DNA from: Lunularia cruciata
Lineage: Eukaryota > Streptophyta > Marchantiopsida > Lunulariales > Lunulariaceae
NCBI GenBank assembly: GCA_948567375.1
Contig: OX419761.1
Coordinates: 41,516,243 to 41,580,242, forward strand
Length of the DNA: 64,000 nucleotides
Direction of reading: 5' to 3'
The notes under the pieces are model-generated. The model was not told where the DNA came from and ran no database searches. It was given only the letters and a program-made list of their open reading frames with translations. Of the stretch, positions 34,960 to 47,880 are shown in pieces. The translations under genes and the position numbers were made by a program. Each line of letters starts with the position of its first letter. The first letter of the stretch is position 1.

Positions 34960-35800
34960 GGCTTTCTCATTTTTGGATGATGATTCCAAAAAGATGGTGT
35001 ACTAAATGACTCCAAAGACTAAGAAGATGATGACCTAGGTTGATTTGTTCTTTGGCTTCTTCATACTTTATCCTCAATGTAGCTTACCCAAAGGATTTAT
35101 CTTGGTCTACTCGTACAGCTTTATAAACTTCACTACCTTGCCTAATGTGTCATGTTCTTTTTATTTAGCAAAGACACAAAGTCCTGCAAGTAGTCTCCTC
35201 AAGAACCATACTATTGCTTGTACATCCAAGTTTCCTAGGATGGCACCTCTTTGTGGTACTCTACTTAGAAGGCTTTGAAACATTTTATTCTAATCATGTA
35301 ACTTCTCATTCCTTTTGTGTTCTAGACTATTAGTGGCAAAGACATTCATCTCATTGTCTGGTTCTTGAAAATGCTTGAGGAAAGGGCTCTTATTCATTGG
35401 CCAATCCTCCATATTTGCAAGTTCTGCTATACATGCATGTACCAATTCTTAATCTTCTTCCTTGGTAAGCTTAGGAAAATTTGGAGTCTATCAACATTTG
35501 CATCTTCTCTTTTGGCCATAAAGATTGTCTCAAATTCCTTCATGAAGGTATTAGGATCCTCTTCCTCTTAAATTTCTAGTAGCTTTCTTGTGTAAAGGAT
35601 GCATGATTTGCCATAAGGATAGGGCCAAAGGAGGGAACAAGAGTGATGATTGAACTTTAAGAGAGTAACAAAATAAGTCTGAATTAGGCACAGGCTTAGG
35701 AAAGCTTCTTCCTTGTCTATAATGGATAAAGATATGCTTCATCTAGGCCTTTGGCGTTCTATGGATAGTGACGTGCATTGTGCGCAACCAAAGAAAATTT
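34960..35800 (-). pseudogene. gag: Element C gag, 5' part
   Basis: Minus-strand peptides include KVQSSLLFPPLALSLWQIMH at about 35680-35620, TKEEDKNWYMH near 35440, and RGAILGNLDVQAIVWFLRRL near 35250-35190. I recognise no defined domain, but orientation and position upstream of protease fit Gag or its spacer in element C. Confidence 0.5.
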
Positions 35801-36594
35801 GTACTCAAGTTCTAGGCCTTTGGCAAAGGCTTTCAAGGTACCAATGATAAATACTCTTCCTCTATATCCAATCTCAAAGAAGGTACTTGTAGGGAACTTC
35901 TTGTACACTATTTTTGATTGCAAATTCAATGAACTCCTTCTTTAAGTTGCAAAAGGTTTGCTTTTATCACACTAGATTAGGAAGATGTAATTGGACTATA
36001 TTGAGTTTGGAAAATTTTACTGGCTATGTTCTTGAATCCATACTCACCTATTTATAACAAAAAGTGCTAAGTGGATAATTTAGTGTCTATCACTATTTTC
36101 CTCTTGAGTTTCTTTCTTGAGTTTTACATTCCACTTGAATTTTTTCTCTTTGTTTGCATGTCACTTAGCTTTGCACTCCACTTGATTTCTCTTCAAGCTC
36201 ACAAGTTATGAGAGGTTTGAATGTCCCTTGGTACTTGATTCCATGACAACATTCATTGCCTCATTTAACTTTGCATCTAGCCACTCTGAGGAGTGTACCC
36301 CAATAACAACACCAAAATATGTCCTCACCTACTATCAACCAAATGGTAGTTATAAATTCTAATAATACTATGAAATATTTAGTACATACAATTCACTTGA
36401 AAGAGAGTGATGATGCACTTCAGGAACCAATTTCTGAGTTTTACTATATTGAATAAAAATCGCTTACATATAAATTATTTGTATCATTTGTAATTAACTC
36501 TTGTTCCAGAATACAACAATGCTTTGAATAAAGCTTTATATCTTATATTTATGTTCTGTTTAATGTGTCTTTCATCACGAGCATGGCGAGTGGT
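35801..36594. other. 5' end of element C and boundary to low-copy island
   Basis: No recognised coding sequence. The transposon-like text fades near 36300 and base composition changes afterwards. I could not identify the 5' LTR of element C. Confidence 0.4.
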
Positions 36595-36810
36595 CTAAAA
36601 TACTTCGTGTAATTGCCAACTTAGAGTAACATTAAGGTGAGGTGCGAAATTGTGCTTAATGATTACTCTGGTGGCATGATTTTCTACAACTAATATCAAA
36701 GAAGAACCATTGAGCATATCACATGATGTGACAGAATCATATGAAGGGTTTTTTAGTTCGACCGGGGCTTCATGAAATCCGTCAAGGCCTTCCATACTGG
36801 GACTGGCCAT
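36595..36810 (-). CDS. Candidate short secreted-protein exon, unknown
   Basis: The open frame runs 36909-36595 without an ATG at its far end; the first ATG is at 36810 (MASPSMEGLDGFHEAPVELK). Just upstream in frame is a hydrophobic LCFAVFLSALSLTMA segment that looks like a signal peptide, so a real gene would need an upstream exon or a non-ATG start. No family is recognised. It lies in the CpG-richer island rather than in transposon DNA. It may equally be a chance ORF. Confidence 0.25.
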   Translation of the reverse strand: MASPSMEGLDGFHEAPVELKNPSYDSVTSCDMLNGSSLILVVENHATRVIIKHNFAPHLNVTLSWQLHEVF

Positions 36811-36910
36811 GGTGAGTGATAAGGCTGAAAGGAAAACTGCAAAACATAATTGCTCACGGAGGATGCCTCCAAACTGGAACTCCACAATTCCACTTTCCCC
36901 ATCATACAAA

Positions 36911-39115
36911 TGATAATTTCATCTCTGCTACACTTTCACCACTAGTCGAAATAATGGATGAGGTGCACAAACGGTTCCATGCACACTCTTGGAAAAGAAA
37001 ATATTTACGAGTGAGCGGATAGAGAAATTGTACGTCTTCTAGTTGTGAAAATGATTTCAGCAATCCGTGACACTCACGTTATGAGTCCCCATGTGAGTAA
37101 GAATTCTCTGCACTGTAGTGTATATGAACTGTGAGAAGTTCCACCTGGCCGTCCTCTGCTAATAGTCTTCAGCTCTCTTTGGAATCTCCAATTGTGCTCG
37201 AATATCCGATTATTGTTTTGGCTAGTACGCAAAGTAGTGTCAGGGAATGTGCGATGTGTTCATTCTTGGCTTTCGTACTTATCAAGGGGTGATTTCATTT
37301 TGCCTCTAATTTATTGTTGCTTCTTTCTGTCCATTATCTTCTTACAGTCACGTGTTAAATTCTATGCTTTCTTCTTTCACATCAATTCTCGTTTGAATGA
37401 CTATATGTTAGAATTTTCTTTTGAGGTCAAAGATCCTTTTTTTTTTAATAATCACTTGTTAAAGATAAAGAGAACTCTTTAAGAGTTTAAAGATTTTGAC
37501 TTTGTCTGCTGCCAATTTTTCGCTCTTGTTACGATGGATGATATACGAGAAAGAAACTTTTGACTTCTTCAATAATCTTCTCATAAAGAGTGTAAGGACA
37601 TACTATTCAAAGTTCGATGTTTTTAAAGATGGTCAAAGACTTTGGAAGAGCTGAAGAACGTACCTCAGAATAATTAGTGTTCGTTAATCTGGGGTTAATG
37701 ACACAACTAGCCCCGCGCTTGGAGGATGATACATTCAGTGACAGGGTAAGTGCACTCTCCAACATAAACTATAACACCAGCAAAGAAACTTGTGAGTATC
37801 AAACCCGACAGGCGCTCAGCCTCCAGCGCGAGCTAGAGGATGAGCCGTTATCAGAGGATCGCGGTAACCAATATTCAATCATCCAAGTTTCGTTCCAGCA
37901 GTGTCCGTAATGGAATTTTACCCACGCGTTACAAGTTCTCACTCAAAAGACGTGTAACAGTGTGCTGCGCCATCAGCATAGCACATCGTCCAACATTATT
38001 TGCGCGTTCAACGGGGACAGTCACTGCATGCTGAAGTCAAAATTTCCAATTTACACTTTTGTCCGTGTTAGCGTGTGTATAGTTGGTGTGGTTCACGCCA
38101 CTAATAGATGTCTCAAGCAAAAAGAAAGAGTGTAAATGCTTAATTTACTTAAGAATCAGGGGGATATTACTTAAGGCATATTACACCTAAAATACAGGGA
38201 TATTTTAAAAGTGGCAATAGAGATACTAAAATATTTACTATATACTCAGAATTTTCATTTACACTATATGATAGTCTAGATAACGGAATTAAAAGATCCA
38301 CAATCTATACGGAGTCCAAAAATATTCTTGAGAAAATAATGAAAACTTGTCATCTTTTTGTCTTTAGGTGCATATATTTTATAATCTAATTCAGAATTGC
38401 TCATCCGATACAGTAGAAAATAAGGGCCAAATTAAACTTTCAAGCCCTACTCTAAGCATAATATTCTTGGTTTTCTGTTCTTGCATATCAAAATCTTATC
38501 TAAAATAAACCAATTCCACATTGCAGAATACAATTTTAACTTACATATGAAAAAGTGTTTGATGTAGTATACATCTAACAGTCGAAGGGAAAATTGCTTC
38601 TGACCGATAGTTGTATTTGTAATTTTTTATACTTTTGTTGTAATTGTTTATTAGAATAGATTTCGAATAGGTTAACACGAAGTGAAGAAACTGACCCAAA
38701 ACTTAACTTATATATTTTGATCGCATGATAACGTTTAACAAAATTGGATACCACTAATTAACCCTAATTATTAGCACCACTCTTTACTTAGATTTCTTAT
38801 TAGTGGGGAATGCACTGAGTAAAGGGAGTGACCGGAAAATGAAGTCAAATAATGCGGACCGCAAAGGAGAGTTCTTAGTGAGTGCATATATTTTCGGCTG
38901 GTATTAGTGCGTCGATACATATATGCATATAGGATGCCACAATAATACCACCAAGTCGCTGCCTATTTGGAAACAGAGAATCACAGGTTCGGCAAAATGC
39001 AGAGTTAGTCGAATGAACAAACCAAACCCAATTTTCGTATCCTGGATTAAAGTTGTCGAACAGACGAGTGCGTTGAACCTAAATCCAAATTTTACGTCTT
39101 TCTTCAGTGGGGAAA
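36911..39115. other. Low-copy island DNA, no confirmed gene
   Basis: Higher CpG density than the flanking repeats, with short open frames (37192-37482, 37677-37910, 37840-38034, 38923-39135) that lack known motifs. The stretch 37690-38040 is locally GC-rich and might hold an exon. No transposon similarity noticed. Confidence 0.4.
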
Positions 39116-39304
39116 ATGTACAACAGTCTATATAACGGCGGCTCTTCGTCCGCGGATATCGTAAAGCCCGCCAGAGGACCGGTTAAGGCAAAGAAGCATT
39201 TACTGCCTGTAAAAAAGGCAGAAGAAGTCTCCTTCACACCCTTCGGCCCTCAATACATGAAAGTTCAAAATAATTTCTTTCCAGGCGTCAAGATTTCTTC
39301 TTGA
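39116..39304 (+). CDS. Small ORF of unknown function convergent to the cystatin gene
   Basis: 62 codons from ATG at 39116 to TGA at 39302. The protein is basic, with PARGPVKAKKHLLPVKKAEE in the middle and FTPFGPQYMKVQNNFFPG near the end; no signal peptide or membrane segment. Codon use with CGG, GCG and TCC differs from the AT-rich surroundings, suggesting selection. It ends 183 bp before the stop of the cystatin gene on the other strand. It could be a small gene, one exon of a larger one, or chance. Confidence 0.35.
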   Translation: MYNSLYNGGSSSADIVKPARGPVKAKKHLLPVKKAEEVSFTPFGPQYMKVQNNFFPGVKISS

Positions 39305-39486
39305 CTTATGAAGAGAAGAAAAGATTTTGTTACATACGGAGAAGCCATCTGCAGTAAGCTAAAGATTACTGCGTCTAAATACTAAACATATTGAAGATTA
39401 CTATGTCTAAATATTTACGTACCGTTTCTTATCAAGCTACGCTGGTAGACAACGGCAAAATGTGGACACTGTGCTGCTCTACCCAG

Positions 39487-41712
39487 TTACACAGGGCCTG
39501 TAGATCTTACGGTCCATTCCCCTTCCGCAGTTCGGTGAATTTCAGCTTTCACATCCTCTTCTTTCGTTCCCCTAGCAACTTTGATGTGCAAATCAAAGTT
39601 CGTATGCTCATCACCCGCCTGCCAAATTCAACCAATATCCAGTAAGATATATTTGCAATAAAGTAAATGAATAACTTGACTCTCCTACTTTGTTCACAAT
39701 GCAAACGCAGACTGCACTTTTCAGGCAACCGAATGCGTTACATTTGCAATTATAGTTGCAAAAAGTTAAAGATCGATTCGAATTAGTTTCAGACTAAAAA
39801 TGGCTGTTTCCACCCGAGAAAAGGAGGCAAAAGGAACCCGATCAAGATCGCCTAAACACTAGCTCAATGAAACGGATGCGAATGGCCACCATCAGGATGA
39901 CGTTGCTCAACAGCAAGAGACGGCCATTGGCCCTGACTAACCTCAGCGTGTGCAGACACGACTTGACGAAGTTCGTATGGTACAAGAGAGTTGGACCTAT
40001 CGTTTAATCCTTTCAAAGCATGTTCTGCGGCTTCTTTAATCACAGGATCCTCCACGGGGACTGACCGCATGCCTGATGCTTCAGTGTGAGAGCCTACATC
40101 TAAAGACCCAACCCACGGCTTGTCAGCTACTAAGTTGTCCACTTCAACCCTCTCAAATTCGCAGTCCCGACTATCATCTAGATCTGACAATACTTTCGAC
40201 TCTCTGACGGATATTCCTGCATCGATGGACGATACATACGAACTGGGTGGAACACAGTATGTTATACCATGCTACAGCAGATAAACTAACATGACCAAAA
40301 GGTTCTCCATATATTTATTTCAATTAGGGACACATATTGAATGACCAATACTCTTTCCTTGTACCGTTCAACGTATCATTGATAGTTCTTGACAACGAAC
40401 TGCGCAAACCTCTCATCCAACTTACAACGGTTGAAACAGGGAACTACTCGTGAGCTCCTAGCAAGCGACTGAATAATGTGCGACCTCATCACACCTCTTA
40501 CGTGCTCTTTCTTTTGAGATGAGAAAATTTTTCCATCAGAGCAGGTTCCGATCAGCTTGAATAACTCCAGGCTTAATAGAGTTATTGGCATGATGTCGAC
40601 TCCAAGATTCTAAAGATATGTCGTGGAAAAGGCTAACTTCTTTCGGTCTCGACAAAGTATGTCGTGAAACAAAACTATTTTTGGGTTTCGACCAACCCAG
40701 GCCGCCAAAACCGTGGCGACAAGCACGCACAGACTTAATACTCGGCACCAGGGTAGTGAATTTCATTCAATATAGCGAAGTAGAGAGCTGACGGCGAGTA
40801 ATTTACTAGCAGTGCTTTGTTGAGGAGGAGAATACTTACTGGCAGTACTTTCTTGGGGCTTGAAGTGCTCGAGGCTCTTGTGGTTCTCCCATGGTTTGTG
40901 CCACACCTTAGCTTCAAACAGCTTGTTCGAATCGTCTCCGTGAGCCTCAATGGTCAAGTGATACATCGTTCCAGAAACCACCTGCTTCTTCGCGTTCACA
41001 ACCTTCTTGAACGACAAACTCTTTCCCTGAAGAAATCATTTAAGGACACATCAGATCTACACTTCAGACCAATGACCGCACTACGAATGTCAGGACATTT
41101 GAACTCCTAATCACACATCTTTAGGGATAACACAGATCCAATGTTCAGATCCAATGTTCCCGCATCAACAACTTTGCACCAACTAGTAAGCGTTACTTTC
41201 GACTGCTTCCACTCGCACACCTCAATTCTGCCAAATATTACCAGGACCCCCTTACGCATAAACTGAACATGTTCGGGGATACAAGACACAATTATACTAC
41301 CAAGACTGATTCCTTACGAAACCAACAGATCCACCACCGGCTGCAAATGTAATTCAAACAAGAGATCACAGTCGGCATCTCAAGAATATGCCTACAACGC
41401 TAAGCAGTTGATTGACCGAAAAGGAGAATTAAGATAGTAATTTATCCAAGGTGAGACACAAACCTCCTTGGTGTTGTACTGATCGACGGCATATTGACCA
41501 ATTTCCTCCATTTCGGTACTGTTCTCGGAAGATGAAACTTCCTTCGGCGCTCCCATTAACCCCCCCGCCATCGCTTCACCCGACGCTTGCTCGTCACACA
41601 CTAAAGCTCTAACGACGCAGAAAGCTCCAGCCAACAGCAGCGATATGATCAACCGCGTCCACAACTTAGTCCGGTTTTCAGTATCCCTCTTCCTCGCTTC
41701 ACCAGTTCTCAT
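39487..41712 (-). CDS. Secreted phytocystatin with C-terminal legumain-inhibitor domain
   Basis: Four exons give 280 residues: 41712-41464, 41026-40840, 40216-39942, 39618-39487. All introns are GT-AG (donors GAG|GTTTGT, A|GTAAGT, GAG|GTTAGT) and phases join without a stop. Residues 19-36 form a signal peptide (RLIISLLLAGAFCVV). The papain-binding features are present: Gly pair at 50-51, plant signature IGQYAVDQYN (71-80), QVVSG loop (98-102) and Trp125 or Trp129 in the second loop. The C-terminal extension repeats a decayed cystatin fold and carries SNSLVPYEL (220-228), the motif tied to legumain inhibition in long phytocystatins. It should inhibit papain-like and legumain-type proteases in the secretory pathway. 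Met48 could start a cytosolic form. It is the only clear host gene here. Confidence 0.93.
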
Positions 41713-41885
41713 AACGCTACTTCTGAATCGAAAGATGAATCGTTATAACTTGGTCAAGATTTCTCACTCCCCTGTTCGTCTATTTCGCTAAAGCTTTGGA
41801 GCCCGTGGATCTTCGCAATCTGTCCCACGACCCGACGTGACAGTCTCGTCAGAGCTTTCAATCCGCGTCTGTCAGCCAGTCTCGA

Positions 41886-41904
41886 CACGTGGCCACACCA
41901 CGCG
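41886..41904 (-). promoter_or_regulatory. ABRE/G-box with CE3-like element upstream of the cystatin gene
   Basis: CACGTGGCC (41886-41894), a G-box/ABRE core, with CACGCG at 41899-41904 close by, resembling a coupling element. They lie about 175 bp upstream of the cystatin ATG. Such pairs give abscisic-acid or stress response in plants; that this gene responds is inference. No clear TATA box was seen. Confidence 0.5.
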
Positions 41905-41999
41905 TCGTTACCCGGACACACATTGCTTGATCCGCAGGTCGGCTGAGTTGATTCCTTGGATTCTTTACACAGAAGTCGTTGGAAAGGTATTAACCAAAG

Positions 42000-43488
42000 G
42001 TGTTTGTATGGAAACTATGAACTATTCACTCAAGCAGACCCCGGCAGCAGGTTGCCACAGTAACCACAGGAACCAAACCCGACGTTACCGGTGGTGCATT
42101 CTAGAGGAGGTTTATAGCATGAATTACTTTGTTGATATTGTTTATTTTCTTCGTATCAAAATTTACATGTCCTTCAGTATAAACGACTAGGTGGAAGGTC
42201 ATTCTAAACTTTGAAGTTAGACAGACCGAATTTAGAATATAAACCTAAAAGTACAAGACGACTGGGTGAGATAATCAACGTCAAGATGCAATTATACTAG
42301 ATGGTGAATATAGCAGAAACAAGAAAAATTTATATAAAGTCATTAAACAGACCGTAACTCAAGACGAATCTATGATAAAGTCAGACATGCAATTCAACCA
42401 TATGGCACCAAACCTAATGGGTAACTGCGTAGTGGGTAACAGCGGTAACACGTTACACTCCACTATATCACATTGACCTGTTCACCGGCATTAGACAGTG
42501 CAATGCAACCTCCTCAGCCGGTCGGGAGGTCCGATTACCGCCTGTGACTCGGACGATATAGGTACAATGCTCCTGAAAGGCCCCCCAGAACTACAACTTT
42601 GTCTGTAGCATTCGTTCTTGCTTGAACTTCAAGCGTTGGAGAACTCTACTCTGGTAGTTTCAATCCAGTAAAGTACGTACTCTCCTATTCCCGGGGTTTT
42701 CTTGAACTTTACGGGTTGCTTGAAAGCAAGTCAAAGGGTAGATTAGCACTTTTTGTTCATGTGAGTGCAGTAGCTTTCTTTTGTTGGCTTCAGACAGGAA
42801 CTTATCGTATTGTCTACGTGCTTTATTCTATTGTGGTAAGGGCCTTCGATCTCTATGACAAGTGTTCGGGAAATATCTGTTGCGTTATGTCAAAATCAAG
42901 TGAGATTCAGATAAACCTTAGACTCCACTCTCAAGCAAACTTTCGGAATCTTCTTGTTATTAAATATTTGCCTGAAAGACGTGGATGATGTACGCATTGA
43001 TGCATAGATTCAAGCTGCACAGACACCTATTTTTTAAATTCTTAGTAGATATTGTAATATTGTAAGATATAATATCTATCAAAATTATTAGTCTTTATAT
43101 TGGAATCCTTCTTTCTCTCTAGATATTGAAGAACTCATTTGTAGATTGTTATACCAAAATTTAATTTTAAATTCATATGAACTAAAATTTGAGATTGTTA
43201 CCAAGAAATTAAAAGGTCAATTAAACTCATTTGTTGGATGAGTATGAGAGAGCGTGTTTAGGTTACATAGAAGAAACTTGTAGAAATTGTGGAATGTCCA
43301 ATTAAGGTACTCTTTGATTTAAAGAAATCCTCCTTAAGATAGATTATACTCTTGTTCCCTAGCAAAGTAAATTTTGATAATATACATTCTAAATAATTCT
43401 TTATCCTTGGAATTAAATTCTAAACTATATAAATGATCGATGTTTGTATTAAGTTTCAAGAATATGAAAAATAAATGTATCTATAGAA
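42000..43488. other. Low-copy DNA upstream of the cystatin gene, no recognised gene
   Basis: 42000-43000 is CpG-richer, with a 90-codon open frame at 42716-42988 that has a hydrophobic central stretch but no known motif. From 43000 the DNA turns AT-rich up to the start of the tandem duplication. Confidence 0.4.
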
Positions 43489-44204
43489 CAATGCATTTAT
43501 ATAATAGGATGTTCATTGTTGTTGGAGATACATTCCTATCTATGAGTAGAACAATTTCTTAGGAGGAATCCATCTAGGTGAGAAAATAGTGCATATAGAT
43601 AAAGAAATATAATGATCAAAGTAAAGAAAAAAATGTTAAAAATACCTCAAGAGGGATAGAGAGATGAGATTCAACATGCAAGAAACCAAATTTTAAGATT
43701 TCATAAAATAGTTCTTGAATAAATAAATTATTTTTAAAAAATAATTTGTACATCAATATTTCTAAATTTGTAAATAAATTGTGATTTGGTGTATCTGAAA
43801 TATTTCTTAGACAAAAAAAAATTATGATTATCTTTCCATTGAATGTTTTTGGCACTTGGAAAACAAACACACTTCTCTTTAAAGTGCCACTTCTTCTGCT
43901 TCTGCTTAGGTTAGAATGGACTTCCAATGCTAAAGTGAGATTTTAATTTGTTGTTGCATTGTATAAAGCATAAGGTTATTTCTTAGATTTTCCATTACAA
44001 TCATCATCAAAGTAAAGACAAATCAAGTGTAGGTCAAAATATAAACAATCAATATCCACATCTTACTACAAGTGACAATAAAAAGAATAAAGGCTCATAA
44101 AAAAAGATAAGAATAATACGAATAAGAAACCAAAGTAAGACATGGTGATCTGATTAAAATGATGCATAAGGATCACAATGTGAAAATTCAATGATTTGGA
44201 GATA

Positions 44205-44580
44205 GTTGTTGAAGAGATTATAAACTCCATCCTCCCCATCCTTACTCTAATAACACAATAGAAGATAAGGATCTAAGAGAAAGAAGAGGGAAGATAGAAA
44301 GAAACATATGAACAAAGAGATGGACCGAAGGCTTTGTTATTCACAGTTGATATTATAAACTCCATTTGATATTATAAACTCCATCCTTCCCATTCTTATT
44401 CTAGTAACATTATTGAAGGTAATAATCTAAGAGAAAAAAAGAGAGGATATTGTTGTTACTCTAATAACACTATAGAAGATAAGGATCTAAGAGAACAAGG
44501 TGAGAAGTTAGACAGAAACAGATGAACAAAGTGATGGACCAAAGGCTTTGTCATTCAGACTTGAGGTACGAATAAGCCTA
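44205..44580. repeat. Internal degenerate tandem repeats in copy 1
   Basis: Units of roughly 130-170 bp with TATAAACTCCATCC, AGATAAGGATCTAAGAGA and ACAAAG-GATGGACC-AAGGCTTTGT recur about three times. Counterpart in copy 2 at about 48860-49230. Confidence 0.75.
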
Positions 44581-45227
44581 GAACCTAGCAAAGTTAATAG
44601 GTAACTTACTAGCTAAGCTACTTAAAAATTAAATTTTTTTCTCAATACCTTATATTAAACAAAAATTTCTAGATATATTTTACATATTCCTTTATGAAAA
44701 TTCTCAAATATTATTTGGAATGTTTTCTTAGAAACTTGTAGTAATATGTGTCTGAAATTACACTGAACTATAATGGTAAATTATTTCAATATTACAACAA
44801 GAATAACTTCCATAATTAAATTTAACATAAGCTATTATCATCTAGACTAGGTTGGTGCATCTTCTTACTTAAAGACTTATAGTTGTATTTAGTTATACTA
44901 ACTAAAACATGAAATCAAGCAACCTCTATTCTTATAACTTGCTGAATAAATCAAGCAAACCATCTCAAGAGAATTTATAACTAACATTTATAATGATTCA
45001 AATTCATATACTCCAAAATTTACACTCATTCCAATATATTGAAAGATAACCATGAAAATTACACTATTTTATCTAAAGAATGGGAAGTGCTACACTTGAA
45101 AGCTTAGAATTTGTTTCTCTAGATTGTAATATGCTCTATAGGAACTTGCAAAATCAATAAAAATGCTGAGAAATGAAATAAGTTGCTAACAATAAGTTGC
45201 TAACATTAAAAGAGGTGGAAAATGGAT

Positions 45228-45350
45228 GGGACTGAAAGACTGGACAGAAAAAAACTCAAGGATTCTAAAGAAGGTTATAGAAGAAAATTGGATGGATGGG
45301 ACTGAAAGACTGGACAGAAAAAAACTCAAGGATTCTAAAGAAGGTTATAC
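45228..45350. repeat. Local perfect 55-bp duplication specific to copy 1
   Basis: A block beginning GGATGGGACTGAAAGACTGG and ending AAGAAGGTTATA occurs twice about 70 bp apart. Copy 2 has it once (49868-49922). It therefore arose after the large duplication, or copy 2 lost one. Confidence 0.85.
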
Positions 45351-45682
45351 CTTCTTTGGAGCTATCTTGATAAATTTATAAATGTATAAAATTTATTTAT
45401 TGACAGAGATTTACATACAAGTTACTAGTCACTTCTAGAAGTCACTAGTAACTTCTTTGCATTTTTATAGATCACTTTTATGAAATTTACAAAGAAAGCC
45501 AATACATCATCCATACAACTTTTCAATATCACCATTATAAATGGAAATACTGGAGAAACCATCAAGCCAAAATATCTAAAAACTCTTGTATCCCTTTCAT
45601 AAAATTTGTTGCTTGTAGAAAATGAAATAGTACTTCATTAAGGATGGGTAAAGTCCTACGATTGAAACATATAAAATTGGTT

Positions 45683-45880
45683 TTATCTCCCTGCAACACA
45701 ATCCTGAGCAGAGAACCATTTTTCCATCAATATTTCCATAAAAAGAACCCTTGTTGATTTAAAAAGTTTCATAATGACTTGAGAAAGTTTCAGATATGTC
45801 ATCTTTCTCCGCGAAGTGATAGTCCTCTTCCACACATACTTATTAATTAATTGTGTGAAAAGGTTAGAATAAGTGACCAA
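45683..45880 (-). pseudogene. Conserved-in-both-copies ORF fragment (copy 1)
   Basis: Encodes MTYLKLSQVIMKLFKSTRVL and MEILMEKWFSAQDCV. A longer version in copy 2 (50387-50136) continues into FNLRTLPILNEVLFHFLQA. No family is recognised; it may be an old transposon gene piece. Confidence 0.3.
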
Positions 45881-47639
45881 TCTTGTGAACCTGGGTTAGG
45901 TGTGATCCACATTATATTGAACATGATTCGCACTAGAGATTTAGAGTGATTTTAAATTCCTGTTCTAGAATAGCTCAATCTGCTACAATTTCAGTGTCAA
46001 TCTCGAGGTTCATTTTCTATGTAGTGCCTAAAAGTTCGAGTAAGATTGAACTCGTTCTCATGTAAACTAAAGCGCTTATAACAACTTAAAGAAAATTTTA
46101 TTATTTTATAGATGTTAAGAGAAATTTGCGCAATCACACTTAGCACTTCATTTTCATTCATACAAGCCTCTTTACCTTATACATCATCACGGAATATAAT
46201 CCAAATTATTTAACTGCCCTAATTCGTGACTATATCTAAATACAACGAGATATTATGGTGATCAATACTCAAGAATACAATCCTTACACCCTTGAAATCT
46301 CCACTCAAAAATACACAGTGGGTTTCAATGTGTACAATTATTCAATGTTCCGGATGGTTATGTGTTGAAGGGTCAACTCCATCAAATTATTTATGGGTAT
46401 CAAAGAATTCTCGGAAATGAATAATTGCACATCAAAATTATAGAAAAGAAAACCATGCAACTTTCGTATGGGATTGTTATGAATATCCATGAAACCCCTT
46501 GTGATTAAGTTCTTGTCCCCTTATTGAAGTTTTTTCTACGCAGTCGCCCTCTCTTATTGAAGTCGGATTCCACCACCTTTTTTTGAATTTTGAATTATTT
46601 TAAAGTCGGATTCCACCACCAGACGATGAAGATTACCTACGGATAAAACATTCATTGTCCGGATAAGATGAAAATCTGCCTTCCGATCATGAGAAGTGGC
46701 CGGCGAATAAAACCTGCCACCAAAGTGCTTGCACTGAGGCAGGACCAGCGGCTATAGTTACTTGGCAGAGAAGCCTACGGGGTGAGAAAGGCATGTGCAG
46801 GGCCTTCATCACCATATTGCGGGTTTTTCGTCCTCATTTCGCGGGTTCAGGATGCGAAGGCGAGCACGTCCTTTGTCTAGATACTGTTGCTATCAGTTCA
46901 GTACATACGCTCGCTATGGGCATGCAAATATTCTGACCATTCAACTACACGATGGTAAAACCGTGCGGTAGGACAGGGGGTTTCAGAAATAGTTTGGACT
47001 GATGTCTAAGGGTAGATTACAAACTTCATAATTATTTTTAGTGAACTCTGAAACGGGATCAAACGTTAATAATTGAACCCCCTAAATGGTGTAGTGCAAT
47101 ATGTAGTGCAAGTTGAGTTCATTTATAAAAATAAAAATCAGGCAAGAGGTAGAGGATGTTTAGGTGTGCCTTATGAAAATAAATGTTAGCGATGAGAGGT
47201 AATGTGGCCTCCTGATTTGGTTGCCAATTTTTGGAGGGTGATCTGCAAGAAATTTTGGCAGAAGCTACCATCTGCTCCAAAACATGCAGTCCTCTTCAAC
47301 TATTCAAACTGGAATTCATCATTGATGTGTGCTAATGGTGTGGAAATGCTCCTCTTGCATGTGAGTAAACTAAGCGGCGGATTTAGTAATTTCAAATAGG
47401 TTTGGTGGTTCTTTTCAATAGATTAGTGTGGCAAGGGAGATCAAGAGTTATGGAAAATAATCCTCGTCGTATGGCGGTAACCAACAAATTGATTGAGGAT
47501 CAAGAAATTGTACTCCAAAAAGGCAACTAAAATTATGCAATGGGAGATCAAGTACCTGATTGCATTGCAAGTTCACGTCTGGATTCAAAACCAAGACCTT
47601 AAGACTCCCATTTGGATTCACAACCACAAGGGGCACCAA

Positions 47640-47880
47640 CTTGTCTACCAAACCCTTTTCCATCCACACTAAGCATCAACCTATCAACCAACATCTTTTC
47701 CCATCCACACTGGTTGTCAACCGGCGCCAACGTACCAACCAATGCCTTTTCCCATCCACATTGTGCATCATCCATCACCTTCCAACATCCACACCATACG
47801 TCAACCAACATCGATAGATCAACTAGCGGCCTTTTGACAACTAGCACCTTTCGACAAGGAGCATCAACCAATGCCAAACT
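47640..47880. repeat. Degenerate minisatellite (copy 1)
   Basis: Repeated short units around CATCCACAC, GCATCAACC and CCAACATC/CCAATGCC, about 30 bp each. The matching array in copy 2 is at 53150-53410. The plus-strand open frame through it (47612-48055) is a by-product of the repeat. Confidence 0.7.

Noticed and set aside
37192-37482. 96-codon ORF resembling a membrane protein
   Set aside because: Phe/Leu-rich because of T-rich DNA, with no domain and no conservation evidence.
42716-42988. 90-codon ORF with a hydrophobic middle
   Set aside because: No recognised motif, no supporting splice or promoter signal; kept only as a note in the intergenic entry.
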